Assembly (NCBI RefSeq): GCF_001039355.2
Contig: NW_019775378.1
Span: 296,204-356,203 of the forward strand
DNA from: Lingula anatina
Taxonomy: Eukaryota; Brachiopoda; Lingulata; Lingulida; Lingulidae
Reading direction: 5' to 3'
Length of the DNA: 60,000 bases
Below are positions 1 to 12,492 of this stretch, piece by piece. The notes under the pieces were generated by a model. That model did not search any database. It was not told the DNA's origin and saw only the letters and a program-made list of their open reading frames with translations. The translations under genes were made by a program, and so were the position numbers. Each line of letters opens with the position of its first letter. Position 1 is the stretch's first letter.

Positions 1-1213
1 TCTGTCTGCCATATGTTAAGTGTTATATATTGTCTTGCCTTGATGATAATGATGAACTACTAGGGGAAATATTAGGCATTTGAATCAAGTTCTTGAGTCT
101 GTTGGTTTTCTGTGCATGCACAGCATGTCTTAACAATGTTAGAATAGAAAGGGAAATGGATTAATGTTATTTTATATGCCCACTTGACAAATTGGGTTAG
201 TAGAATTAAAACAAACATGCCTAGCATAAATTCCATGTGCTATGAAAACATGCTGTTTAAAATCAATATTGAAACTGGTTTTAAAAAATACTTGTACGAA
301 GGCAGTGATTTGTGCCTGTCTGTGTCTCTGGAGCTCTGACAGTAATGGAAATATTGCCCAATTCTTGTTATTGTAATATACTGAAAGCAATCAGTATGTG
401 ATATATGAAGATATAATGATCTACCTGCTAAATGTATTGATTAAGACAGATGCATATGTGCTGCTTAAGGTGGAAAGGGCTTCTGTTGACATTCTCTCGT
501 TGATGTTTATCTTTAATGTGCACGAGATTGTGGCTCTTCCTATAGAAAAGAGGCTCAGTGGAGAATAAACCTGCAAATCATGTTTACCGAACACTATGCT
601 AATTTCCCTCCATCATGTGCCTTCAACTCCAAGCAATTTCTAGGAAGTAAAAACATTTCTGGAAACCACGAGTGTAGAAAGCCTCTTGCACAGACAACCA
701 GATGCTATTATTTCATAAAAGCATCTTTTCAGATACATGATAAAAAAAGGAGTTCGGAGTTGAAAGCCTACTAGTATTTTTATGTTCAGACAGAGTAGGT
801 GACTGTAGGTAATGGGTGAAATTCTCATTTCTGTGCCTTGGTATTCTACGTCTTATATGATCATTGCCTTTCAAAATACATTTTAGTATGTGGTAGCTTG
901 AGTGAGCATGTTAAAGAGGGTATGGATATGTGCAGCAGATGGCAAGTACAGCAATTAAAACCCTGAAGAGTGATTCTCACTGGGAATGCCACTGTCTACT
1001 GGAGAATAAATTGGTATCTTATATTACACTGTTTGGGTTAGCATGATTTGTGTTTCAGCAGGTTGCCTTGAAATTTTTCGGCCAGTAATATTTTCTTAGC
1101 CAAGCCAGTATTGTATTGGGAAAACGGAACATTTTATTGTGAAAAAGGATACCAGATATTTCACTAGTTTTTGAACCAAAGATGAAATGTTTTTGAAGGA
1201 GATTTGGTGTCAT
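1..1213. repeat. Direct duplication, copy A (non-coding)
   Basis: This segment is repeated almost base for base at 1746-2958, a constant offset of 1745. One substitution I noted is A at 869 versus G at 2614. The match ends exactly where the single N stands at 1214, and on the left it runs off the window edge. No splice-bounded coding exon is visible; the short open frames occur identically in both copies and lack family similarity. It probably lies in an upstream intron of the PHACTR gene. Near-identity that stops at an N points to an unmerged contig overlap. Confidence 0.9.
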
Positions 1214-1214
1214 N
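1214..1214. other. Single N: probable assembly junction
   Basis: One ambiguous base sits between the end of duplication copy A and a poly-T run. The homology to 2946-2958 stops exactly here, so the N most likely marks a contig join and not a miscalled base. Confidence 0.75.
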
Positions 1215-1745
1215 TTTTTTTTTCGGCATTGCTTTAAAAAAGGCCTAAGTAGTTTTCAGCAAAGTGTTTTACCTGTTTTTCAAGAAAGATGTTAGAGTCT
1301 CATCTTGTTTAAAAGGAATATGTCTTAGTGTTTAGACTGAAGTAGGTTGTTACCTAAAAGGTTCAGAGCTGTACATTTGTCAGCTTCAGCTGGCTTGTTT
1401 TTGTCATTGAAAATGGTTCCTAGAGGTGAGATTCTCATGTTGTGGGATTTAGCTTTACCTGACGTTCTGGATGTGCACGCTAACACTGGCACTTGTGCAC
1501 TACACCCAGTTTCAGTTTATTCAAGCCATTTGCCAATATTGACACAGTAAAATAAAAGGTGAAATATCAGAGAGAAGAAGCCATCACAGTTACAGGTAAT
1601 GTAGGGAGATATTTTGCACAATATGTGCAATTATTGATATGTTCTGGAGTATCTGTAATAGGTGTGTCTATTTTGGAGAAATGTAGGCATTGTTTCTTGA
1701 TTCAAGTTTTCTTTTTATTTACAACTTGGCACGCAAGTTTTTCTG

Positions 1746-2958
1746 TCTGTCTGCCATATGTTAAGTGTTATATATTGTCTTGCCTTGATGATAATGATGA
1801 ACTACTAGGGGAAATATTAGGCATTTGAATCAAGTTCTTGAGTCTGTTGGTTTTCTGTGCATGCACAGCATGTCTTAACAATGTTAGAATAGAAAGGGAA
1901 ATGGATTAATGTTATTTTATATGCCCACTTGACAAATTGGGTTAGTAGAATTAAAACAAACATGCCTAGCATAAATTCCATGTGCTATGAAAACATGCTG
2001 TTTAAAATCAATATTGAAACTGGTTTTAAAAAATACTTGTACGAAGGCAGTGATTTGTGCCTGTCTGTGTCTCTGGAGCTCTGACAGTAATGGAAATATT
2101 GCCCAATTCTTGTTATTGTAATATACTGAAAGCAATCAGTATGTGATATATGAAGATATAATGATCTACCTGCTAAATGTATTGATTAAGACAGATGCAT
2201 ATGTGCTGCTTAAGGTGGAAAGGGCTTCTGTTGACATTCTCTCGTTGATGTTTATCTTTAATGTGCACGAGATTGTGGCTCTTCCTATAGAAAAGAGGCT
2301 CAGTGGAGAATAAACCTGCAAATCATGTTTACCGAACACTATGCTAATTTCCCTCCATCATGTGCCTTCAACTCCAAGCAATTTCTAGGAAGTAAAAACA
2401 TTTCTGGAAACCACGAGTGTAGAAAGCCTCTTGCACAGACAACCAGATGCTATTATTTCATAAAAGCATCTTTTCAGATACATGATAAAAAAAGGAGTTC
2501 GGAGTTGAAAGCCTACTAGTATTTTTATGTTCAGACAGAGTAGGTGACTGTAGGTAATGGGTGAAATTCTCATTTCTGTGCCTTGGTATTCTACGTCTTA
2601 TATGATCATTGCCTTTCAGAATACATTTTAGTATGTGGTAGCTTGAGTGAGCATGTTAAAGAGGGTATGGATATGTGCAGCAGATGGCAAGTACAGCAAT
2701 TAAAACCCTGAAGAGTGATTCTCACTGGGAATGCCACTGTCTACTGGAGAATAAATTGGTATCTTATATTACACTGTTTGGGTTAGCATGATTTGTGTTT
2801 CAGCAGGTTGCCTTGAAATTTTTCGGCCAGTAATATTTTCTTAGCCAAGCCAGTATTGTATTGGGAAAACGGAACATTTTATTGTGAAAAAGGATACCAG
2901 ATATTTCACTAGTTTTTGAACCAAAGATGAAATGTTTTTGAAGGAGATTTGGTGTCAT
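1746..2958. repeat. Direct duplication, copy B (non-coding)
   Basis: Second copy of the segment at 1-1213. The 531-base spacer at 1215-1745 and the 377 bases after it (2959-3335) are AT-rich and show no coding exon. Everything up to 3335 is best read as intron of the PHACTR gene, whose next exon begins at 3336 after a TTTCCAG acceptor. Confidence 0.88.
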
Positions 2959-3335
2959 TGTGGCAGTGATTCCTAGGAAGGATACACCCAGGGCAGTGAG
3001 TACTTAATACCACTGGTGTCTGTACAAGAGGGTAGGAAATTGTGTACTGAACAAGGAACACATTGCAACCTTTACAGTCAGTGCCAGTTTACAGTGGAAG
3101 TCTCCGTGTAGTGGCACACATTTGCTCTATAAAATTGGAACTAGAAAAAGTCTCTGATTTTTAGATAGCTCATTTCATTGAAAGGTAGGTTTCCTGTGGA
3201 CAGTAAACCTTGGAGGTATTTCTGAGTTGTCCACCAAAATTTCAGTAAGATTTCTCCTGATAACAGCTTGAATGGATGAGAATAGTGATGTCATTTTTGT
3301 TCTTGATTGAACTCAAGGAAATTCGTAATTTCCAG

Positions 3336-6300
3336 GTAAATTAAATCAAGTTGCTGGAAGCACGGGGCAGGTAGAAAGTGGAGAAAGCACTGACTGTGAT
3401 TACGATAATTTGAATAATATGTCAACAACCACAACAGTACCATTTGAATCTGATCAACAAAGACTCATACAACAACTACAACAAAAGCAGCAGCAGCAAC
3501 AGCAGCAACAACAACAACAGCAGCAACAGCAGCAGCAAGTGGTTGCTGCAAGTCCAGCTCCGTCAACGCTAGTTGTCCAGCATGCTCCTTCGCTGGGTAG
3601 TCAGGACACGGGTGGTGTTAACTTTCACCTGCCGGGTAGTCATGCTGTAGATACCTCAAGAGTTGAAGAAATCCCCGTCAGGGAGCCAGACCTGTCCAAG
3701 CAGCCAGTCAGGAGTGCCCTCAAGGGGGCCACCCCCAAGGCAAAGTTGGTGGGATTTAAACCCACGCCTAAACCTAGGTCACTGAAGGCCGTCTCTGTGT
3801 CGAAAACGTAAGTAGATGCGTTATTATGCGAAAATCAAAGCAATACTTTTTAGTGTATTTTTTATTTTTTTATTTTTTTTTTGCAAGTGACCTAAACCTC
3901 TTTTAAACAAACATGCTGTTAATTTTCATATAATTTAGTGTAATTGGGGATGATATTGAATATAAATTGCAAAATCCATTTGAATAGTTTAAAGGAAAAG
4001 TGTTTTCTGTTGAATAGATTTAAAAAGTTAGTAGCATAAATGATATTATTTACAGGATAACAGAACAAGAAAACAAAGAGAACCAGCCAAATGGGGAAAC
4101 TTACGAAGATAATATTCCAGATTATGATAATTTAAACGGCAGTGAATCATCTTCTGATGATGAACCCATACAGTATAGGGATGATGATGGTAATTATAGT
4201 AATAATAATAACATTTATTTATGCTGCTATAAGTAGGATTGTACATGCAATTTAAAAGATGACGTGACTGCAGGTTTTGATGCAACACAGCAGATGTTGA
4301 ATCATTTTGCAGTTTAAAACAATCAGCATGTTTAAAAGCACATGTAAGTGAACAGAAACCACGAAATTTAGGTGGCAGATGAACATTTCCTAGATTGAGA
4401 ACTAAGTAAGAAATGTTCTTACGGATAAATATGCCATGTTCAGAATATATTCAACTAATTGGTTAGAATTTGTGAACCAGTTATAATTTTGATTTAGGTT
4501 TGTCAAACCATCAAGGGACCAATCAGAAATTATGTGTGAATGTACTGCAAAGTGCTTTGGAAACTTATCGATCTTCATTGTGCTGTTTTATTCCTGTTAC
4601 AGATAGTTTAGCTTCTAAGGTTGCCAGAAAAGATAGCCTTGCTCGTTTTCTGAGTAACCGTCCTCAGAAAAATGAGCTTGTCGACAAGAACATCATCCCG
4701 TCTTGTACTAGCACAGAGAAAGAACATGTTAAAAAAGAAATAGAGGTTAAATTAAACAGGTATGTTTTGTTATTTAAACAGAATTGGAAGCTCCTTGAGT
4801 ATGTTCAGTATTTTAATAGACTATAGGTTTGCCACGGTTGATTAATGGAATTTCATAGAAAAAAATTAATTTTGCTTTATTGTACCAAACAAAACAAAAA
4901 ATATTGTTTTAAATAAGTGGTTAAGATATTGTATGCATAGTAATATGATATTTATGCATATTTGACTTTTTGCCATATTTATTGTTTACTATATAGGAGG
5001 TTGAGTTTAAGGCCAACAAAAGAAGAATTAGAGCAAAGAAATATTTTGCACTGTAAGTACATACGTTTTTGCTGTTTATCCACTTCTGTTTCTCCTGAGG
5101 TGCATACAATGAGATTCACAAATTTACTTATATCTGACATTTGAAAGTTTCTTAGGTGGTTGTGATTTGTAAAAAAAATATTATTGTTGCTAAGAGCCAG
5201 GCTTATGAGCTCTAGTTTTTTTCCTTTTTCTTGAGTACAAATTTCAAGATATTCGGAACTTCTCTAATGATCTTTAAACCAGCTTTTTACCCCCAATTTT
5301 TTCTTGCAGTGAAAACAAATGAAGAGGAGCAGTTGACATTAGAGGAGAAAAAGAAAGTGCTAACAAGAAAGGTAAGCCTGTCTCTGGTGACCTAGGTTCT
5401 TTGCATGTTGCAAATTTTGGAATTTTTTAAAACTTAAACATTTTGAAAATTAAGTTCAGGTACACAATTGATAGGGAGATCACTGTGAGGGAAGAGGATT
5501 TTTCATTCACGTTAAAGCTATGTTGATTTAAAAACAACTCGGTTATCGTTTGATGTAAATATTCACAGTTATTGAGAGTTTTCTATTTTTTAAGAATACC
5601 TAGATTGTTTCCTCTGCAAAATTACCACTTGGACAGATAAAGATTTTTCCTTGTTCAAATAAAATTTGCTCCTTTACTTTTTAAGGGATTAAAAAAATGT
5701 TTATGTGTTTCCTCTTTCACATTACAGCTAAGTTTTAGGCCAACAATTGAGGAACTGAAGGAGCGCAAGATTATCAAATTCAGTGACTATGTAGAGGTGA
5801 CAGATGCTGAGGAATATGATAGGAGGGCAGACAAACCTTGGACCAGACTCACCCCTAGAGATAAGGTATCTTTGAAGAAAATGTCTGACTTGCCCCAATC
5901 TCAGCTAGCTCAAAGTTGATTTGTTTGTCATTGATTATCTGTGTCTTGTAATACAGGACACCTCTGTATTGATAAACTCAGTACAGGTTAAAGTCAAATT
6001 AGTCTCAATTTTTCTAATAAGGAATTGGTCAGCTTTCTGCCTACAAACAATTAACAGATATTTAAAAAAGTTGACATGATACTTTGTGTCTTTATGTTTA
6101 ATCAAGGTGTGGAGATTCATTCTTAAATGTGCTCATTGTTGTCATAAATACAGCAGTAAATTGTTCGAGTATGTTTGGTGAACATGTTTTGTTAATGATT
6201 ACTGTAATTTACAGTACCCAAGCTCACAATTTACCAAAATTAATTTACACCAATTATTTTTGCAGGCTGCCATAAGAAAAGAACTTAATGAATTTAAAAG

Positions 6301-6628
6301 TGCAGAAATGGAAGTGCACTCTGATAGTAAACATTTAACCAGGTGAGTCCCAGTATTTGGTATTTTGTTATTGTAATACCCAATTGGGCTGGTTACCTAG
6401 GAGATACCTGTGCCTCTCTGATCTTCTAGTTCTTGAAATAACATTAATGTTAGCGTTATTCTTTAGTGGTTGAAATAATTGCATTTTCATCTGTAGTTAG
6501 TTCTTATCCCAGATTAATTAGTCCATAAATAAGTATGGCACGTGCACAAATTAAGACATGTTATTAAATAAAAATAATATGTTATAATAAAAATAACATA
6601 TATTTTCTTCAGATTCCACAGACCATAG
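3336..6628 (+). CDS. PHACTR: Phosphatase and actin regulator (PHACTR), 3' part
   Basis: PHACTR proteins bind G-actin through RPEL repeats and protein phosphatase 1 through the C-terminus, steering PP1 toward cytoskeletal substrates. Eight exons are visible: 3336-3807, 4056-4189, 4603-4759, 4997-5052, 5310-5371, 5728-5865, 6266-6342 and 6613-6628. All have GT-AG ends and compatible phases, giving 369 C-terminal residues and a TAG stop. Seen in order: a polyQ tract (CAG/CAA, about 3484-3536); an acidic stretch ending YRDDD; RPEL-type repeats [20 protein letters not shown] and [10 protein letters not shown]; the PP1-docking segment [10 protein letters not shown] with [15 protein letters not shown]; and the family C-terminus LTRFHRP. 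Exon phases put each RPEL repeat across a separate exon, as in vertebrates. The 5' exons, including the N-terminal RPEL, are not in the window. The single invertebrate gene stands for vertebrate PHACTR1-4, so no paralogue number is assigned. Confidence 0.95.
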
Positions 6629-7296
6629 AGACTCCACTTTAGTGATACTGGCCTTGTATTAAGCTATGTGCCCCTGGAGGGCCATGTGTATTCATAACAT
6701 GGGCCGAGTGTAGAAAGCTAGGACAGAGCTCTTCAATCCGCGCTCTCAACGGTCCCCTACACCAACAACAACACCAACAACAACAACATCAGCAGTAACA
6801 CTTTTTACTGCTGATGTTTGGATGATGTACAGAAAAGAGTTCCAGCAGCTCCTGTGACACAAGCACGAGCACAATGAAATCAGTTTACAATACAAGTCAT
6901 CGTCCCCCCTCCTCTCATCTGTCACCACTAAAAACGGGCTTACCGCCCTGGTCATTTTTGTACTGTGTTGACATTAACATTGTAACATTGCCACCAGCGT
7001 AGCATCGTTATTGTATTGTAATGTTATCACATTGTTGGTCGTGATTAGAAGACACAGTGATGGCAGATTATTTGTTATATGGTGCCAAGTAACATTGCTG
7101 CGACTTTTGGTTGACAGGCAAAAAGATACAAGTAGAAAAATGAAGTTTACGTCTCATGAATAACTGGAATGATGAACTGATTATAGATTTTTATCCAGGC
7201 GGTATATGGGTTTGATGTACACGGTAAATCTTCACACCAGCTAATGAGAGTACAACTTTGTACTACCAGAACAAGTGTGTCCTGTTTTTGTGTAGC

Positions 7297-7302
7297 AATA
7301 AA
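7297..7302 (+). terminator. Candidate poly(A) signal of PHACTR
   Basis: AATAAA about 670 bases after the PHACTR stop codon at 6628, on the same strand. I saw no closer canonical hexamer in the 3' UTR. Assignment is by position only. Confidence 0.5.
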
Positions 7303-9311
7303 ACATTGGAATCAGCAGTAAGAATTGGATTTATAAATGCTTAGAACTAAAGCACTTGACAGATTGCCTAAGTATATTGCCTTTAGCCTACTGAAAACCA
7401 TCTTGTTGTATTCTTCATGTAAATCCCTTATTTGACACCAAAATATCCTAACCTAATATGTCACCGGGTTTGACTTCATAGCATGTTATCTGTGAGTGCT
7501 GACAGATTTGATACTGGAAAGAGAGGGAGTGGCAAGCCAGGTCGCGGACACCAAGGCCCTTCAATACAGCAATGTGTGCTACACACTTTCAGCAGAGACT
7601 TGGCCTGCTGTGAGTTGTTCCTATATTGAAAAGTCTGTAATTATTATTATTATTAGAGAGAACCAGGGCTCAGATGGGGCCTGTGGAACTCATTTTATCT
7701 TTTGTATTAGTCTCATAGTCTCTCTGTAATATAATGAACACTTCCATTAGGTCAGTCACCTTGTACAGAGACCGAAATTGATATGTATTGACCTTATTTT
7801 GAAGTTAATGAACTTTGTCATGTGTAGATTGTTAGTAGTCTATTGACTGCTGTATTAAAGGGGTTTTCATCAATTCAGAATATTTTCACCTGCACAATAA
7901 GCGACTGCTTTAAGCTTGGCACAGTGCAGGCTACTTGTACTCTAAATGATGTCGTGGGCAGTTTATAAGGGACAGATGTCACCGAGGAAGATATATTTAT
8001 AAGTATATATATAAATCTATATATTTCTTTCGCTTTTATTTTTGGGGGGTGGGGGAGAATCAGAAGTTGAAGTAATGGGCATTCTGAAAACTTGTTTAGA
8101 TTTAGGAGGTCCCTGAACAAGTGCCACTGTTAGCAAGTTAGTCTTTTCCAGTAGGATGAGTTCTGTTTCTGTGAGCTGAATGCTTCTGAAGTGATAAAAA
8201 GGTCTACCATGGTTTATTATTCAGTAAGACTTGCACTTTGGGAAAGTATGGTAAACTGTGTGATTCTTGCCATTCACTGTAGTTAATTAGTTTGCCACTA
8301 AGACTGGTGAAATCCACTAATAGAAAGTAATTTTAAAATGTTGAATGGTTTATTGTTGGTATGAAAATAATGGTAGTGTAGATTTTTTCGAACCCAACTC
8401 ATAAGCTGTCTCACACTCAAATGAATTGACCACACTACAGGGATGCTGTGAAAAAATTGCGTTTTTCTGATGGTTTTTAGGTATTAAATGCCTTTGAACT
8501 TGTCATCATTGGTGTCACAAATTTCAGAATTTTCTCCATATGGAAAAACATTTGATACTGTTTTCTACAGCTTGACAGTTTTCACGCTTGTAGGCGAAAT
8601 TGCATGATTTTGTTTGCTCTATTGCTGGACTGCACTCATTAAAGTCTGAGTATGAGAAATTTCTGACTATGGGTCCATGTATGTGAGTTGCTAAGTACGT
8701 ACGTGGAAGTAAGGTTCATAACTTAATTCTTGTACTTATAAGGGGTATTTTGATCTGTTAACAATTAAAACGTATCTGTATAGGGGATGCTGCCGCACGT
8801 GCAAGGTGAAGTTTCATTGTAGCCGTGCTTTTCGAAGCGGCATGTGTGTGTGTAAGTAAAATGAAAGAAGCGAGATTGTCAGCTGGGTATATATTTGCAA
8901 AGCGTTATCCAGGTATTTTAAATTCGCAACATTAAAATGTCATTTAAAAGATGGTTTTATGTGGTTCTATAAATGTTCATCTAAAATGCAATCATTAATG
9001 AATAATAAAAAAATATTGGAAACTAGTGCCTTGCTTATATTGCCATATACTATATCTGCATGTGATACAGACCAAAAAAAAAATACTATGAAATTCCCAA
9101 AAAAAATTTTATAATTTAAAAAATTTCTGCCAACTGACATATTCGGTGTTTTATTTGGATCTTACTGCAGGTAAAACTGTCTAAATGGAAAACCAAAATG
9201 GACCCCCCCCCCCCCCCCCCCGATTCTCTTGCCGTTATGAAACGTCTTCCTTAAAAAATGCGCGAGTTTTGTCAAATTACCTCTAGTTACAACAGCGTAA
9301 GTTTGGTGCTC

Positions 9312-9317
9312 TTTATT
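9312..9317 (-). terminator. Candidate poly(A) signal of FAM78
   Basis: TTTATT on the + strand reads AATAAA on the - strand, about 500 bases past the FAM78 stop codon. Assigned by position only; other AT-rich variants lie nearby. Confidence 0.35.
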
Positions 9318-9818
9318 TACCCATCCAAAATATTAACAATATTCTAACATAGATGAATAATTACTTGATGTTTTTCCTTAACCTGCATAGAGAGAGCAAT
9401 AGTAATTTGTATCTGTTAACTTGAGCAATTGAAAATAAATGATAATATCATAACCCTTGCAATGGTGTCTACATGACAAATTCAGGTGATAAATTATCGT
9501 GAGTTACAAAAAGATAAAAAAAAACTTTGGAATGATATAGGCACTCAAAGGAATTATTACTATTGGACCCATTTTATCTTTAAAGTTATCACCATGGCGC
9601 AAGTGCCGTTGACGGACACAGTCGACAGTGAGAGAGAAATAAAAATGTCATCTCTTTATGGTCACTGACCCATTTCCATTATCAAAATTGTCTTCGATAT
9701 ATCAATATAAAATGAATCGTTGTACAAGCATCACATCATTATCTCAATAACAAAAATAGGACAACAAAATGCATATCCCTAAACGTTTAAAAAGCCTTTA
9801 AGGTAAGCGTAACAACTG

Positions 9819-12492
9819 TTATAAAGGTTCTTTTTCTTCTTTACTTGTCCATTCTGATTTTGCTGGAAGAATAATACGCCGTTCGCCATTTTTCCCAAGC
9901 CAAACGAACGTCTGAGCGGAATTGGCATTTGGAGATCCCAAAATCTCATTAGGAATTGCCCTATTTTTCTCTTGGATTGTTATTTCAAAGTTTGACGTGT
10001 CTGTTGCTCGATGCCCGAGACCTTTCCTACGATTGATTTTGATATCAAGCTCAATTTTCCATCGGATCGTCTTCAATGGGACGATAAATCCCGTTTTTGA
10101 GTTTCGTGCGGCCAGCCACGTGTAAAAACTCTGTGAGCGATGGATTTTGGTCAGGTTCGGTTTGAGGTATTCTCCAGTGAGAGACCAGGCGACTTTTGGA
10201 GAAAAATTATCGTCCATGGCAACACGTACTGTGCGGAAGGAATGTTCGGGTCCTTGGACGCAGACGACTTCCGTGGTCTCTCCGTACCACGGGTAAAAAC
10301 GGCCATCAGAGTCACTGATCATCACAGATTTCCTGGAAGCATTTTCGTTATTGCTGGAAGCTCGCAACTGGGGGATCTCCCATGACGTACTGAAGTAAAA
10401 GAGAAAAAAATGTAGTAAACCTGATAAAGGAGCAGAAATACACGTTTATCTTTTGCTCGATTTTAATGAATTCCTGCAAACTGTCTCGCCACTTACCAAA
10501 TAGCAACAGGCCTAGGCCTAGGGAAACAGTAAACTATTAAAAATTGCCAGACAAGCCAAACGATTCAGGCTAAATTGAGGCAGGTGTTTTCACCTTCTTA
10601 AATATGCCATTGCTTTCCACCGAGTCCTGTCATTCTTTCTTCCATCGTATATTTATAACGTATGGCTTCAAGGAATACTTTTAAACTCTGTTCGCTGAGA
10701 ATGACATGAGGTGTGAAACACTAATACCCTCTCTCTCGCTCTCTCTCTCTCTCTCTCCCTCTCTCTCTCTCTCAGACTTACCATCCTTGGTTTCCATAGT
10801 AATTAATAAAGGTCATGTAATCACAAGCTTGGATCCATCCTATCTGCCATTCTTCGCCTTCAAGCAGAGGAGGGATTTGGATTTTGGCACTTGCTCTGAA
10901 AAGCAGGATATTCAGAATGCGTTAGTTGGTCCGTGGGAGTTTGATGAAAATCTCAATCGACTGCATTTCTATCAGGAGAATTAGAACTCATAATATTTAC
11001 TTACATTTTAGCTAGGACCCAAAAGATAAATATAAACAAAAACATGATTGGCAATTACCGTAGATGTTTGATCGCGTTATCAAATCTTGGGGGGAAAGAG
11101 GCAAAAAGGAGAGCGATTTATAACAACGGGAAAAATAGTACATGGCCGCCTTATCAAGCCCTTTCCCCCCAGACGTTTGAATCGCACAAGGAGTCAGTGC
11201 TGCGTATCCAGGATGCGGTTATCTGAAGCACGATAAACGGCTCTGAATCATCGAAATAGTTCGTCTGCAGCCCGTAGGCCTTTCTTTAACAATGAATACA
11301 ACTTGAAAAAGAAATGACCACAACGCCCGACCCGTATTTCGGTTTGTCATTTCATTACTAGAAATGATGGGAAACCAAGTATATTACTTTGGTGGTTAAG
11401 CCCAAATTTTATTTAAGAGAACCGATGACATTTACATGGCAGAGACCTAAATAACAATGCTGACGGTATTGGAGCCATGCAGCTGTAGGCCTATGCATGT
11501 TCTGCATTTATATTTGATCGAAATACTATGAATCATAGCCAACATACCTCAAGAGATCCCAAATATTTACATTACAATATGATGGGATCTCTTTAGACTG
11601 CCACAACAAAGACTGACGTCACGAGTGTTCAAACATGCATTTATCAAACGTGAAAATCGCACCGTACAAGTTCCGACTGATGAAGGTGGGGTTTACGTAT
11701 GGGGGAAATTTAACATAAATTCGATAAACCTCGTCTCTAAATATTGAACTATCCGTCACTATGCACTTATTAAAATAATAGGCTTTCTCGTTAAGATAAT
11801 AAGCTGGTCTACCTCCTTATTTCCCCTTTCCTACGTGTGTGTGTGTGCGCGCGAGCGCGCGTTTGTGTATGTGTATGTGGGGGGGGGGGTGAAGGTTGGG
11901 CTGTAGTCTAACATAACGAGTACCTGCATCACCAGCAGGAGGCAGAGTGGAGGGGTGTACAAACCCAAAATTTATATGTGACAAGGATCGCCGTTTTATG
12001 ACTTTTATAGGGCTACCGTGGGGGACAGCACTTCGACTATTTCTATATTATGTATATATTATGTATTTGGATATTATTTCTAATCACGACGAAAAGATCC
12101 AATAATCCTTTTTATATAATACGATCCATCAGGGAAAGGATTGATGCTATTACTTTTCAACACGCATGAATAAGTGGCGGTTAGCTGTGTACACAGCATA
12201 CATAATATATCACTGAGCAAAGCTCTGGAACTGGTATGCGTACGCTACATCGTTCCCCCAGTTCCAACATGCTCGAGTTATTTTCTGGTTATAATTACCT
12301 GAACTTCGGCGTTATATATATCAACACCTTTTCCGTTTCCTTAATCTCGATGGGCCTGTCGTCGATTTTGGCCTCTAGATTCAGTATTTTGAAATCGCTG
12401 TCATCAATGTTACGCGAGATTCTTCTCTTGGTGTTATTATTGCTGTTGTTCTCCCCGGGACAGGAAAGTTGTCTGCTGTTTCCATGGCCCAT
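9819..12492 (-). CDS. FAM78: FAM78 family protein, complete
   Basis: Three exons on the minus strand: 12492-12299, 10895-10782 and 10389-9819. Splices are CAG/gtaatt, TTTTCAG, ATG/gtaagt and CTTCAG, and the reading phase is kept across both. The 292-residue product compares with about 283 for human FAM78A, whose function is unknown. Family landmarks, recalled from the vertebrate protein, appear in order: an N-terminal NLEAKID...ETEKVLIY segment (residues about 40-60), WQIGWIQACDYMTF, TSWEIPQLR, ISDSDGRFYPWYG, VAMDDNFSP, IHRSQSFYTWL, TIRWKIELDI and SPNANSAQTF near the C-terminus. The start was placed at the ATG giving MGHGNS: Gly2 with Ser6 matches the N-myristoylation pattern and the family start MGCIQS. 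An Asn-rich stretch follows residue 14. An upstream in-frame GTG was not used. Confidence 0.92.
10729..10773. repeat. (CT)n microsatellite in FAM78 intron 2
   Basis: CT dinucleotide run with a few interruptions, ending 9 bases from the exon 2 donor. On the transcribed strand it is a GA-purine tract directly after the 5' splice site of exon 2. Confidence 0.9.

Larger units (their letters stand above)
6629..9818. other. 3' UTRs and convergent intergenic region
   Basis: This lies between the PHACTR stop (+) and the FAM78 stop (-). It begins with PHACTR 3' UTR containing a CAA-rich run near 6761-6785. It also holds a G-run near 8042-8054 and a C homopolymer at about 9205-9222. The open frames at 6746-6955, 7496-7729 and 9486-9668 have no splice sites or similarity that would make them genes. 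Confidence 0.6.

Noticed and set aside
172-2573. Paired short frames of 72, 64 and 62 codons in both duplication copies
   Set aside because: They are identical only because the DNA is duplicated; no splice sites, start context or similarity support coding.
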